NCBI GenBank assembly: GCA_009782385.1
Contig: WRJE01000014.1
Coordinates: 1 to 37,933, forward strand
Direction of reading: 5' to 3'
From: Oscillospiraceae bacterium
Lineage (GTDB): Bacteria; Bacillota; Clostridia; Oscillospirales; UBA929
DNA: 37,933 bases
Both the position numbers and the translations under genes were made by a program. Numbering within the stretch: the stretch's first letter is position 1; each line of letters opens with the position of its first letter. The notes under the pieces were generated by a model. That model was not told the origin of the DNA and ran no database searches. It was given only the letters and a program-made list of their open reading frames with translations. This document shows, piece after piece, positions 22,074 through 29,619 of this stretch.

Positions 22074-23233
22074 AATAATTCACCCAATATTTTAATTCCC
22101 TTCTCTATCTGCTCATCAGAGGGCATGGAAAAATTCAATCTGAATCCGGGCGTTACGGCTTCCGTGTCCGGCAGGAAAACGCCGCCCGCGACTAACGCCA
22201 CTTTTCGCTCTAAAGCGCGGCGGTAGAACGGCATACTGTCATCGGTATCCCTAAGGCTTCCCCACAGGAACAAACCGCCTCCGGGTACGATTATATCCGC
22301 GCCGAGGTATTTTTCACACGCGCTTACCATCAAATCGCGTTTGCGGCGGTAGACTGAGCGGCATTCGGCTATATGCGCGTCAAAGTCATAGTTAGTCAGA
22401 TACTCATGCGCCAGAACCTGCGGGAACAGCGCGGTATGCACGTCTTCACCCTGCTTTGCCACGACAATTTTTTCAACAATGCTTGCGTTTGCCGCTACAT
22501 ATCCCAAGCGCAGACCGGGGGAAATAGTTTTCGAGAACGAGCCGACATAGACGACCGTTCCTGTATCGTCAAGACTTTTTATGGTATCAGGCGGGGCGTT
22601 GTCATAATACAAATCGCCGTAGGGGTTGTCCTCCAATAATATGACGTTGTAATTTTTGCACAGTTCCAAAATTTTCTTTCTGCGCTCAAGCGTCATTGTA
22701 ACGCCCTTTGGGTTTTGAAATGTGGGGATGGTATATAACATTCGGACATTAGCCGCCGATTTCAGCGCGTTTTCAAGGGATTCGGGGATGATACCCGCGC
22801 TGTCGGTTTCAATGCCGATAAGATTTATACTGTGTGAGCGGAAGGAGTTCAGCGCGCCGATAAAGCTCGGGCTTTCGCACAACACGGTATCGCCGGGGTC
22901 GCACAGCACCCGCGCCGTCAGTTCAATACCCTGCTGTCCGCCGGAGACGATGACCGTCATGTCCGTTTCGCGGACGATGTTACGAAGCCGTTCCGCCACT
23001 GCTTCTCTGAGCGGCGCGTAACCCTCTGTTATGCCGTATTGCAGCACGATGTCGGCGCGTTCCGCGAGAATCCGCGCCGCCAGTTCTCCCAGTTCCTTGC
23101 CGGGGAATGTTTCCGGCGACGGATTACCCGCCGCGAACGATATTACGCCCGGCAGACCCGTAACCTTGAACAGTTCACGAATTGCCGAGGGTTTTAAGTT
23201 TGCCATCGGCGCGGAGAAATTGTATGAAACCAC
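22070..23233 (-). CDS. PLP-dependent aminotransferase, class I/II (LysN/MocR-aminotransferase type)
   Basis: I start it at GTG 23233 (MVSYNFSAPMANLKPS); longer versions run across the consensus promoter at 23253-23280 and are unlikely. The 387-residue protein has VISFAAGNPSPETFP, YGITEGYAPLREAVAERL, VSGGQQGIELTARVL, IPTFQNPKGVTMTLERR, LLEDNPYGDLYYD and SFSKTISPGLRLGY with the PLP-binding Lys. This set belongs to the 2-aminoadipate/aromatic aminotransferase subgroup, so likely substrates are alpha-aminoadipate, aromatic or branched amino acids. No helix-turn-helix domain is attached. First gene of a five-gene overlapping operon. Confidence 0.92.
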   Translation of the reverse strand: MVSYNFSAPMANLKPSAIRELFKVTGLPGVISFAAGNPSPETFPGKELGELAARILAERADIVLQYGITEGYAPLREAVAERLRNIVRETDMTVIVSGGQQGIELTARVLCDPGDTVLCESPSFIGALNSFRSHSINLIGIETDSAGIIPESLENALKSAANVRMLYTIPTFQNPKGVTMTLERRKKILELCKNYNVILLEDNPYGDLYYDNAPPDTIKSLDDTGTVVYVGSFSKTISPGLRLGYVAANASIVEKIVVAKQGEDVHTALFPQVLAHEYLTNYDFDAHIAECRSVYRRKRDLMVSACEKYLGADIIVPGGGLFLWGSLRDTDDSMPFYRRALERKVALVAGGVFLPDTEAVTPGFRLNFSMPSDEQIEKGIKILGELL

Positions 23234-23252
23234 ATTATCACCCTTTTGGGGT

Positions 23253-23280
23253 ATTATACCACAATGAGGGATTATGTCAA
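23253..23280 (-). promoter_or_regulatory. Promoter of the aminotransferase-trpS-tagO-wecB operon
   Basis: Minus strand: TTGACA (23280-23275), 16 bases, TATAAT (23258-23253), about 20 bases before GTG 23233. Both boxes are perfect, and their position fixes the start of the first gene. Confidence 0.85.
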
Positions 23281-23326
23281 TCAAAATGTTGGCTAGGGTC
23301 ATTTCAAAAATTTTTTTCAAAAAGAC

Positions 23327-23380
23327 TTGACAGAAATAATATGTTGTGTTATTATGACTGTATTAAATATTTATAGTCAT
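23327..23380 (+). promoter_or_regulatory. Promoter and operator of the TetR-CPBP operon
   Basis: TTGACA (23327-23332), 17 bases, TATTAT (23350-23355). Immediately after lies ATGACT...AGTCAT (23354-23380), a 27-bp palindrome whose centre is TATTAAATATTTAT. The second TetR gene (30538) has the same TTAAATATTTATA core in its own operator. Confidence 0.7.
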
Positions 23381-23412
23381 TATTATGTCCGGAATAGAAA
23401 GGAGGATGTGTA

Positions 23413-24003
23413 GTGCCGAAAATACTCACTGACCGGGAAAAAGAGATGACTATGGACGCGATTTATCAAAAAACCGTTGAATTAATTAAGGAAAAAGGGC
23501 TGCGCGGCGTTACCGTTGACGACATAACGAGGCGGGCAAATATGGCAAAAGGCTCATTCTACAAATATTATCCAACAAAAGAAGAATGTTTGTATGAGGT
23601 TATCAAAAGGACGGAAAAAGAAATGTTCAGTAAAGTCAAAGAGATATTGGCAAATACAAAACCGAGCAAAGAAATAGTCGCCAAAGCCTTAAATGAAGTG
23701 TACATCGGGAATAACAGCATTATTCTTTACACAACCCCAAATGATTTTGAAACGCTAATGAGAAAATTGCCGGAGGAGTACGCCAAGCGGGAAGCGGAAA
23801 AAGCAGTGGATTATTTCGGACAGACCATGTACTTGCTGGGAATAGACGGAACAAAAATTAACTTGGGCATTCTTGATAATTTAATGAGCAGTTTGGCTTT
23901 CTTAGCGTCAAAAAAAAATAATCAAATTGAAAACAAAGAAGCAATGAGGCTGATTGTCAGCACCATTGCGGAATATTTAACCGGAGGGATTTACAATGAA
24001 TAA
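23413..24003 (+). CDS. TetR/AcrR-family transcriptional regulator
   Basis: 196 residues from GTG 23413 behind AAAGGAGG. The N-terminal helix-turn-helix is clear: AIYQKTVELIKEKGLRGVTVDDI (two parts), RRANMAKGSFYKYYPTKEE and LYEVIKR (about residues 16-63). The C-terminal ligand domain is variable. It should repress its own operon by binding the palindrome at 23354-23380. The next gene, a CPBP-family membrane protease, overlaps by 8 bases and is the probable target. GC content is lower than in the flanking housekeeping operon. Confidence 0.9.
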   Translation: MPKILTDREKEMTMDAIYQKTVELIKEKGLRGVTVDDITRRANMAKGSFYKYYPTKEECLYEVIKRTEKEMFSKVKEILANTKPSKEIVAKALNEVYIGNNSIILYTTPNDFETLMRKLPEEYAKREAEKAVDYFGQTMYLLGIDGTKINLGILDNLMSSLAFLASKKNNQIENKEAMRLIVSTIAEYLTGGIYNE

Positions 24004-24805
24004 AAAAAGCGCGTCTGTTATCTTCTTTTTACTGTGGACATTCGCAATATCTTATGGATTGTGGGCTATTTGCATTTTCGGGCAGCGGGTCGGGTGGTTT
24101 CCGTCCGGCAGTAATTGGTTTATGCCTTTTTACATTGTCGGGGGAAATGCTCCGCCGATTGCCGCATACCTTACTTTGAAACGCTCCGACCCCGATTTTA
24201 CTTTTAAGAAATTTCTAAAATTTACCTTTGACGTTAAACAAAAACCCTTATATTACGCTTTAACGTTTTTGACGGTTGCAATATTTTTTATTGTTCCCGC
24301 AATTACCGGCAATCTTGAAACCGGAGCCGCACCGGGACTTGAGAATCAAGGAATATCCGGGCAAGTACCGTTGTATCTGACATTACTTGCAATACCCGTA
24401 TTTTTCTTCGGCGGCGGTTCGGAGGAAATAGGGTGGCGCGGGATATTACAGCCGGAGCTTGAAAAGAAGATGCCGTTCCTGCCTTCAACACTTATAACAG
24501 CCGTCATTTGGACGCTGTGGCACTTGCCGCTGTGGTGGATTAACGGCACGGGGCAAGCGGAGGTGAATTTTTGGTTCTTTCTTATTACGGTAATCGGATT
24601 TTCATTTGGGTACGCCGCCGTGAGGCGCGTAAGCGGAAGTTTGTTTCTGTGCGTTTTGATGCACTGCGCGTGGAACTCCTTACAAGGCACATGGCCTGTA
24701 AAATACGACTTGATGACACGGTCAAGCATAGCCATAGCTTTTGTGCTGTTCTCCGTAATAGTCGTGTACATTCACAAAAAAGTTTTGCAGCATAAAGATA
24801 CATAA
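23996..24805 (+). CDS. CPBP-family intramembrane metalloprotease (CAAX-prenyl-protease/bacteriocin-immunity type)
   Basis: 269 residues with about eight membrane segments. The ABI/CPBP catalytic motifs are present: SEEIGWRGILQPELEKK (EExxxR, about residues 141-157), WTLWHLPLWWING with the His, and CVLMHCAWNSLQGTW with the second His. The Rce1-like family cleaves within membranes and is linked to prenyl-protein processing in eukaryotes and to bacteriocin self-protection or signalling in bacteria. It overlaps the TetR stop by 8 bases and so is translated with it. No peptide or bacteriocin gene is nearby, so the substrate is open. Confidence 0.9.
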   Translation: MNKKSASVIFFLLWTFAISYGLWAICIFGQRVGWFPSGSNWFMPFYIVGGNAPPIAAYLTLKRSDPDFTFKKFLKFTFDVKQKPLYYALTFLTVAIFFIVPAITGNLETGAAPGLENQGISGQVPLYLTLLAIPVFFFGGGSEEIGWRGILQPELEKKMPFLPSTLITAVIWTLWHLPLWWINGTGQAEVNFWFFLITVIGFSFGYAAVRRVSGSLFLCVLMHCAWNSLQGTWPVKYDLMTRSSIAIAFVLFSVIVVYIHKKVLQHKDT

Positions 24806-24823
24806 GAGATAAACATGGTTGTT

Positions 24824-24847
24824 CACCCCATATATTGATATGGGGTG
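24824..24847 (+). promoter_or_regulatory. Hairpin that ends the CPBP transcript or hides the dipeptidase ribosome site
   Basis: CACCCCATAT-ATTG-ATATGGGGTG, a perfect 10-bp stem. The right arm contains GGGGTG, the ribosome site for GTG 24853. A short T run (ATTTT) follows, so either a terminator or a translation switch is possible. Confidence 0.65.
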
Positions 24848-24852
24848 ATTTT

Positions 24853-25695
24853 GTGTTGTATGCAGACGCGCATTGCGATTCCATCGCGCCGCTGTACCAT
24901 CCCCGTCAGCTTGACGCTGAACGGTTGGGAAGTGTTTGCGGCGAGGGGATTCAGTTCATGGCGGCTTTTTCGCCGGATTTCAGCGGCGTTTTAAGTATGC
25001 TTGATGATATGGATACATTCGAGGCGGCGGTTTCTGCCTATGCGGCGGACTGGCGCATAGTCCGTGCCGTTGAGGGCGGCGACTGTCTTCGCGGCGATAT
25101 GTCGCGTCTTGATACGCTCTATGAGCGCGGCGTCCGCTCGTTGGGGCTTACGTGGAATAACAAAAACGAGCTGTCAGGCGGCGCGAACACGCCGGATATA
25201 GGACTGACCGCTTTCGGCGCGGAGGTTATAGAACGCTGCGAGGAGCTTGGTATATTGGTTGACTTGGCGCATATATCGCTGAAAGGTTTTTTTGACGCGC
25301 TGAAAGTCTGCAAAAAGCCGCCGATTGTGTCACACACGGCGGCATATGCCCTCCATTCTCACAAACGCAGCCTGACCGATGGGCAGATACGCGCCGTTGC
25401 GGAGCGCGGCGGCGTTATCGGCGTGTGTCTGTATCCGGATTTTCTGGGCGGGGATGATATAGATGATGTTGTAAGGCACATCGAGCATATCCGCAAGGTC
25501 GGCGGGCGGGCGTGCACCGGAATAGGGACGGATTTTGACGGTATCGAGCGGCTGCCCAAGGGTATTTCGGGCGTTCAGGATATGCCTAAGTTACTGGAGA
25601 GATTGGATGAACAGACAATAGGGTTGAATTTCGCGAGAATTGTCGGAGAAATCGGATGTGCTATTTTACTGAATCAATCATTTCCGACAGAGTAA
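24853..25695 (+). CDS. Membrane dipeptidase (peptidase M19 family)
   Basis: I choose GTG 24853 (MLYADAHCDSIAPLY), spaced correctly from GGGGTGA; an upstream in-frame TTG at 24835 lies inside the hairpin. The 280-residue protein shows the M19 metal ligands: DAHCDS (the HxD pair), the bridging Glu in VEGGD, VDLAHISLKGFFDAL and VSHTAAYALHSHKRSLTD, and GIGTDFDGIERLPKG. It hydrolyses dipeptides, often with a D-residue, in a cytoplasmic version without signal peptide. After the usual LNFARIVGE ending there is a short extra tail (GCAILLNQSFPTE) that overlaps the opposing ATPase gene by 35 bases. Confidence 0.9.
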   Translation: MLYADAHCDSIAPLYHPRQLDAERLGSVCGEGIQFMAAFSPDFSGVLSMLDDMDTFEAAVSAYAADWRIVRAVEGGDCLRGDMSRLDTLYERGVRSLGLTWNNKNELSGGANTPDIGLTAFGAEVIERCEELGILVDLAHISLKGFFDALKVCKKPPIVSHTAAYALHSHKRSLTDGQIRAVAERGGVIGVCLYPDFLGGDDIDDVVRHIEHIRKVGGRACTGIGTDFDGIERLPKGISGVQDMPKLLERLDEQTIGLNFARIVGEIGCAILLNQSFPTE

Positions 25696-27046
25696 ATAAT
25701 TTTACGCAACCTTTATCATGCTCTTTTCTGAGCAATTCTCCGTAAGACATTTTTTTTGCAAAAATATATAAATGGTTGACATTATAGTGAAACAGCTCAC
25801 TTTTTCGTTTCAATTCATGAAAAACATCTATACCAATGTCAGAATTTGTCCATTTACATTCGGCAAATAAGGCTTTGTCATCCCGCACAGCCATAATATC
25901 TATCTCCTCTTGCGTATGCAGGGCGGGATTTGTACCCCACCAACGTCCGAATTTGCTTGCAAAAAATGGAAGGGTGTTTTGCTTGGCTTGCTCAAAAAGC
26001 CACTGCTTGCATATATCTTCAAAAATAAGCCCCATATATGCGTTCAACAGCGGCTTAATCTCATTTTCAAAAACAAGACTTCCAAGACCTGCCGTGATTG
26101 CGCTAATGTTCGGAAAGACAAAACGATACCAAAACCTAAAAAGATTATCCTCAAGTCTGTAGATACTTCTCTTGCTTATAGTTTTACCAAAAGGATACTC
26201 TTTTCGTACCAAGCCAAGGGTTATCAACGAAGTAAGATATTTAGCGCACTTGTTACTTTCCAGACCGGATTTCGTTGCAATTTCGTTCAAGCGCGACGCG
26301 CCGCAGGCGATGGATTCTATAATGACGTTATAAGTTGACGGCTCGCGCAACTCTTGTTTTATGAGATTTGACGGCTCTTCAAAAAAATGTCCCGATGTCG
26401 AAAGGAATAAGTTAACAATGTTTTCATGAACATTACTTTGAGCGTTGATTTTATTAAGGTACTCAGGAACCCCGCCCGTCATGCCGTATAATACCGCTTT
26501 ATCAATAGGTTCAAAATTACTTAAAAACGGCAGCGACTCAAAAAAGGTGAACGGCAATATCTTAAACTGAGCCGTGCGGCGGCCATAGAGAGGACTTTGA
26601 TACCCCAACACTTGATTTTCCATAAAGCTCATGCTTGAGCCGCAGAGTATAAGCATCAATTTAGAACGCTCTCTGTTATGGTCAATCATTATTTGAATCA
26701 GTGACGATATTCCGCGATATGATTCAGCAAGATAAGGAAATTCATCTATTACGAAAATAATCCTTTCATTTTCAGCAATTTCAAAAAGTGTTTCCAACGC
26801 GCTCTCATAATCGCGGAACACAGGCGCGGAATTTTTCCCCCCGATACATCTGCTTAATGACAGCAAATTATCCGAAGCGGTGCTTTCGCTCGCGGCAAAA
26901 AATATTGATTTTTTCCCCTTTACAAACTCACGGATAAGGGTGGTTTTCCCGACGCGCCGCCGGCCATATATTACCGCAAGCTCAAAACATCCGCTGTTGT
27001 ACATTCCGTTCAGTTTTTCAAGCTCAGTATGGCGACCGTAAAACAT
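25661..27046 (-). CDS. ATPase of the DUF234/archaeal-ATPase type with PD-(D/E)XK-like C-terminus
   Basis: The start is ATG 27046 (MFYGRHTELEKL), the family's usual opening, behind GGAGGTATACG; an upstream in-frame start would cross the promoter. 461 residues. Walker A is YGRRRVGKTTLIREF, Walker B IIFVIDEFPYLAE, with sensor-like LILCGSSMSFMENQV. A winged-helix segment precedes the C-terminal DUF234 domain with EEIDIMAVRDDKALFAECKW, a D...ExK arrangement of restriction-like nucleases. These ATPases are mobile, AT-rich and of unknown role. GC is well below that of neighbours. Tandem palindromes at its promoter suggest self-control. Confidence 0.88.
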   Translation of the reverse strand: MFYGRHTELEKLNGMYNSGCFELAVIYGRRRVGKTTLIREFVKGKKSIFFAASESTASDNLLSLSRCIGGKNSAPVFRDYESALETLFEIAENERIIFVIDEFPYLAESYRGISSLIQIMIDHNRERSKLMLILCGSSMSFMENQVLGYQSPLYGRRTAQFKILPFTFFESLPFLSNFEPIDKAVLYGMTGGVPEYLNKINAQSNVHENIVNLFLSTSGHFFEEPSNLIKQELREPSTYNVIIESIACGASRLNEIATKSGLESNKCAKYLTSLITLGLVRKEYPFGKTISKRSIYRLEDNLFRFWYRFVFPNISAITAGLGSLVFENEIKPLLNAYMGLIFEDICKQWLFEQAKQNTLPFFASKFGRWWGTNPALHTQEEIDIMAVRDDKALFAECKWTNSDIGIDVFHELKRKSELFHYNVNHLYIFAKKMSYGELLRKEHDKGCVKLFTLSEMIDSVK

Positions 27047-27066
27047 CGTATACCTCCAATAATAAA

Positions 27067-27091
27067 ACTTATAAGTTTGATACTTATAAGT
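27067..27091 (-). promoter_or_regulatory. Tandem operator of the DUF234 ATPase gene
   Basis: Two copies of the palindrome ACTTATAAGT (27067-27076 and 27082-27091) separated by TTGAT, placed directly after the -10 box, where a bound protein would block the start of transcription. Confidence 0.7.
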
Positions 27092-27094
27092 TTC

Positions 27095-27123
27095 ATTATA
27101 ATGCGGGCAAGCAAAAAAGTCAA
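27095..27123 (-). promoter_or_regulatory. Promoter of the DUF234 ATPase gene
   Basis: Minus strand: TTGACT (27123-27118), 17 bases, TATAAT (27100-27095). Confidence 0.75.
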
Positions 27124-27167
27124 TAGTGATATGCAAAATTTTTAATACGACCCCTGACAAAATATAC

Positions 27168-27196
27168 TTGCCTTTGCCGCTCATGTCTGGTAAAAT
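27168..27196 (+). promoter_or_regulatory. Promoter of the antiporter gene
   Basis: TTGCCT (27168-27173), 17 bases, TAAAAT (27191-27196), about 45 bases before ATG 27241 and divergent from the ATPase promoter. Confidence 0.6.
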
Positions 27197-27240
27197 CATA
27201 TTGTGTATTGCAAAACTACTTTACAACGGGAGGAGCATTG

Positions 27241-28677
27241 ATGTATTCCGCGTTAATTATAATATCTCTCATAATAATGATTTGCATTTTTTTAAGCAAA
27301 GCGTTTTATCGGTTGGCTGTCCCGTCACTGATAATCTTTCTTGCCCTTGGCATGATAATGAGTTCGGGCATTATCGGCGGTATATACTTCGACAATTTTG
27401 AAGTCGCGGAAAACATCTCTTTCTTCGCTCTCGTCCTCATTATGTTTTACGGTGGTTTCGGGACGAAATGGGATACGGCGAAGCCAATGGCGATAAAAGC
27501 GGGGCTTATGTCATCGTTCGGAACGGTAGTAACTGCGCTTGTGATAGGGTTTTTCTGCTCTGTTATATTGAAAATTCCGTTTTTATACGGCTTACTGTTC
27601 GGCTCTGTCGTTGGTTCGACCGATGCCGCGTCCGTGTTTTCAATCCTGCGTTCGCGAAAGTTGAACCTTAAAAACGGGATTGCCCCGCTGCTTGAGGTTG
27701 AGAGCGGCAGTAACGACCCCTTTGCGTATATGATGACAATTCTGTGCATCTCCGCCATTCAGACACAAGGCGGCGAAACGCCGATTATCAGGCTTATCGG
27801 CGATATTGCGATGCAGATTGGCTTGGCTGTCCTCATAGGGGCTGTCGTTTCATTTTTAACGGTACTTATGCTTAAACGCCTGCATTTTGAAGAGACAGGA
27901 TTTTACCCCCTGTTGCTCTTAGCTATTGTTATATTCAGTTTTTCTGCGTGCGGACTTGCCGGAGGAAACGGTTTCTTATGCGTTTACATACTGGGAATTG
28001 CCGTGGGCAACAGCCAATTTATCACAAAGATAAATACGGTGCATTTCTTTGACAGCCTGTCTTGGCTTATGCAAATCATGCTCTTCTTTATCCTTGGACT
28101 GCTCTCATTCCCGGATAAACTGCTGACCGTTGCCATCCCCGGAATATTAATTTCAATTTTACTTATATTTGTGGCGCGACCCATAGCGACCTTCAGCATA
28201 TTGGGCTGGTTTAAGATTCCCGTAAAGCAGCTGACGTTAATCTCATGGGTAGGACTTCGCGGCGCGGCATCTATCGTTTTTGCCATTATATCCGTCATAG
28301 CACTCGGGGACAGCTTGGCGTATGACCTTTTTCATCTGGTGTTCTTTGTAGCTCTGTTCTCCGTTTTGATACAGGGAACGCTTACGCCGTATGTGGCAAA
28401 AAAACTTGATATGGTAGATAAAGACGATGAAAATTCGGTTATGAAAACATTTACCGACTATTTTGAGGAGTCGCATACAGAGCTTTTTGAACACAGGATA
28501 AGCTCGGCGGATAAACTCTCGGGCAAGCTCATTATCGAAAGCGAAATTCCCGAAAGTATTTTAATTGTCATGATAAAAAGAGACAATGAGATTATACTTC
28601 CAAAAGGATTAACCATGCTTTTGGAAGATGATGTTTTGGTAGTAGTGGGAGAAGGATTTGAATTTTTCGATCAATGA
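27241..28677 (+). CDS. NhaP2/CPA1-type potassium or sodium/proton antiporter with TrkA-C domain
   Basis: ATG 27241 follows GGGAGGAG with 5-6 bases; the upstream TTG at 27208 is poorly placed. 478 residues, about twelve membrane segments. CPA1 landmarks: LIMFYGGFGTKWDT, GSVVGSTDAASVFSILRSRKL and EVESGSNDPFAYMMTILC (the Asn-Asp transport pair), and SWVGLRGAASIVFAII. The C-terminal 80 residues (SGKLIIESEIPESILIVMIK, LEDDVLVVVGEGFEF) form a TrkA-C/RCK-C regulatory domain, so cytoplasmic ligands probably tune transport. It exchanges K+ or Na+ for protons at the membrane. The repeat at 28687 starts 9 bases after its stop. Confidence 0.92.
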   Translation: MYSALIIISLIIMICIFLSKAFYRLAVPSLIIFLALGMIMSSGIIGGIYFDNFEVAENISFFALVLIMFYGGFGTKWDTAKPMAIKAGLMSSFGTVVTALVIGFFCSVILKIPFLYGLLFGSVVGSTDAASVFSILRSRKLNLKNGIAPLLEVESGSNDPFAYMMTILCISAIQTQGGETPIIRLIGDIAMQIGLAVLIGAVVSFLTVLMLKRLHFEETGFYPLLLLAIVIFSFSACGLAGGNGFLCVYILGIAVGNSQFITKINTVHFFDSLSWLMQIMLFFILGLLSFPDKLLTVAIPGILISILLIFVARPIATFSILGWFKIPVKQLTLISWVGLRGAASIVFAIISVIALGDSLAYDLFHLVFFVALFSVLIQGTLTPYVAKKLDMVDKDDENSVMKTFTDYFEESHTELFEHRISSADKLSGKLIIESEIPESILIVMIKRDNEIILPKGLTMLLEDDVLVVVGEGFEFFDQ

Positions 28678-28686
28678 CGTATTTGT

Positions 28687-28789
28687 GTAGGGGCGGTCAT
28701 TGGCCGCCCGTGGGAGGCTTGTCACCCTGAACGAAGTGAAGGGTCTTCATTCTGAAGATTCTTCGCTGCGCTCAGAATGCCGCCCCTAC
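28687..28789. repeat. GTAGGGGCG repeat interrupted by a second repeat family
   Basis: Outer parts: GTAGGGGCGGTC-att-GGCCGCCC at the left and GCCGCCCCTAC at the right. Between them (about 28718-28779) lies a segment with CACCCTGAACGAAGTGAAGG and ATTCTTCGCTGCGCTCAGAA, a repeat motif I recall from many bacterial genomes. It thus looks like one repeat nested in another. Confidence 0.8.
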
Positions 28790-29478
28790 CCAAACACCGG
28801 ATTTTTGTTCAGCTCGGCATACGCATCGGGGACCGCGCCTACAATTATTGTTTCGGCAATACATACCTGAATGTCTACGTGCCGCGGTACCGACGACCCC
28901 GGCAGCAGCACGCCTATATCAGTACCGATGTTAATCAAAATCTGATGCCGCGTCTGGTTGATACCCTCCGATGTAAACTGATTGCTGAACGTTACGTCAG
29001 CCGTTCCGACAGGCACGAGCTTCACGCTGATACTCGGACCGCGCCCCAACAGCATATCAATATCCATCAGGTTACCTATGGGAATTTTTACGCTTGTCTT
29101 CGCGAGCCTTCCGATTTTGTCGATTGCCGCCGCGTGGATGTCGTTTTTAACGCGGTTTGCCATAACCATATCGGTTTTCAGCGCGGTAATGCGTCCCGCG
29201 TCATCTTTTTCAAAATGTATGAGGTCATCGTAGGTTATTTCCATACGGGCGATGGACTCCGCAACCGCCTGATTTATTGCTTGTGACGCGAGATGGTGCG
29301 CCCGCGCGCCCGCCAGCTGCTCGATTTGCGGGCGCATACGGCTTTGAATCCACAGCGCGAAAATCACTATCAAAAGGCACAGAGCCGCAAGTGCTATGAA
29401 AATAACGCCGTTTTTTCTCCTTTTCGGCCTCGGGCGTGTAACGCCGTACCACCACCAACTAAGCCTGCCTGAACGCAT
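28786..29478 (-). CDS. yunB: Sporulation protein YunB
   Basis: 230 residues. An Arg/Lys-rich N-terminus (GVTRPRPKRRKNG) is followed by a membrane segment (VIFIALAALCLLIVIFALWI, about 25-44) and an outward domain with YunB motifs: QAINQAVAESIARMEITYDDL, ALKTDMVMANRVKNDI, IPIGNLMDIDMLLGRGP and NQTRHQILINIGTDIGVLLP. YunB is under sigma-E control in Bacillus and works in the mother cell. The TAG stop belongs to the GTAGGGG end of the repeat 28687-28789: the reading frame runs PVFG then TAG. The repeat thus determined the C-terminus. ATG 29478 is 8 bases after GGAGAGGGG, which lies inside a strong palindrome. Confidence 0.92.
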   Translation of the reverse strand: MRSGRLSWWWYGVTRPRPKRRKNGVIFIALAALCLLIVIFALWIQSRMRPQIEQLAGARAHHLASQAINQAVAESIARMEITYDDLIHFEKDDAGRITALKTDMVMANRVKNDIHAAAIDKIGRLAKTSVKIPIGNLMDIDMLLGRGPSISVKLVPVGTADVTFSNQFTSEGINQTRHQILINIGTDIGVLLPGSSVPRHVDIQVCIAETIIVGAVPDAYAELNKNPVFG

Positions 29479-29480
29479 AT

Positions 29481-29518
29481 AAACAACCCCTCTCCATAGA
29501 CTATGAGAAGGGTTGTTT
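29481..29518. promoter_or_regulatory. Near-perfect palindrome covering the yunB ribosome site
   Basis: AAACAACCCCTCTCCATAG (29481-29499) faces CTATGAGAAGGGTTGTTT (29501-29518), 17 pairs with one mismatch and one bulge. In the minus-strand transcript the arm nearest the gene holds GGAGAGGGG, the yunB ribosome site. It could also end a transcript coming from the 30377 gene. Confidence 0.7.
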
Positions 29519-29524
29519 GTTTAT

Positions 29525-29619
29525 GCGGAACGATGGGACGGAACGCGCGGTATGGGGCAGATAGAGCGGAACGCCGAGGGCGGTAGATAGGACGGAACGC
29601 CGAGGGCGTCGTTCCCTAC
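29525..29619. repeat. Degenerate GTAGGG repeat with internal 16-bp duplication
   Basis: CGGAACGCCGAGGGCG occurs at 29567-29582 and 29593-29608, and GGAACG recurs at least four times. The right end, GTCGTTCCCTAC, is a repeat-family terminus and supplies the TAG stop of the gene at 30377. Confidence 0.7.

Noticed and set aside
23234-23320. Longer N-terminus for the aminotransferase
   Set aside because: It would run across a perfect TTGACA-16-TATAAT promoter and has no ribosome site; GTG 23233 gives the family's usual start.
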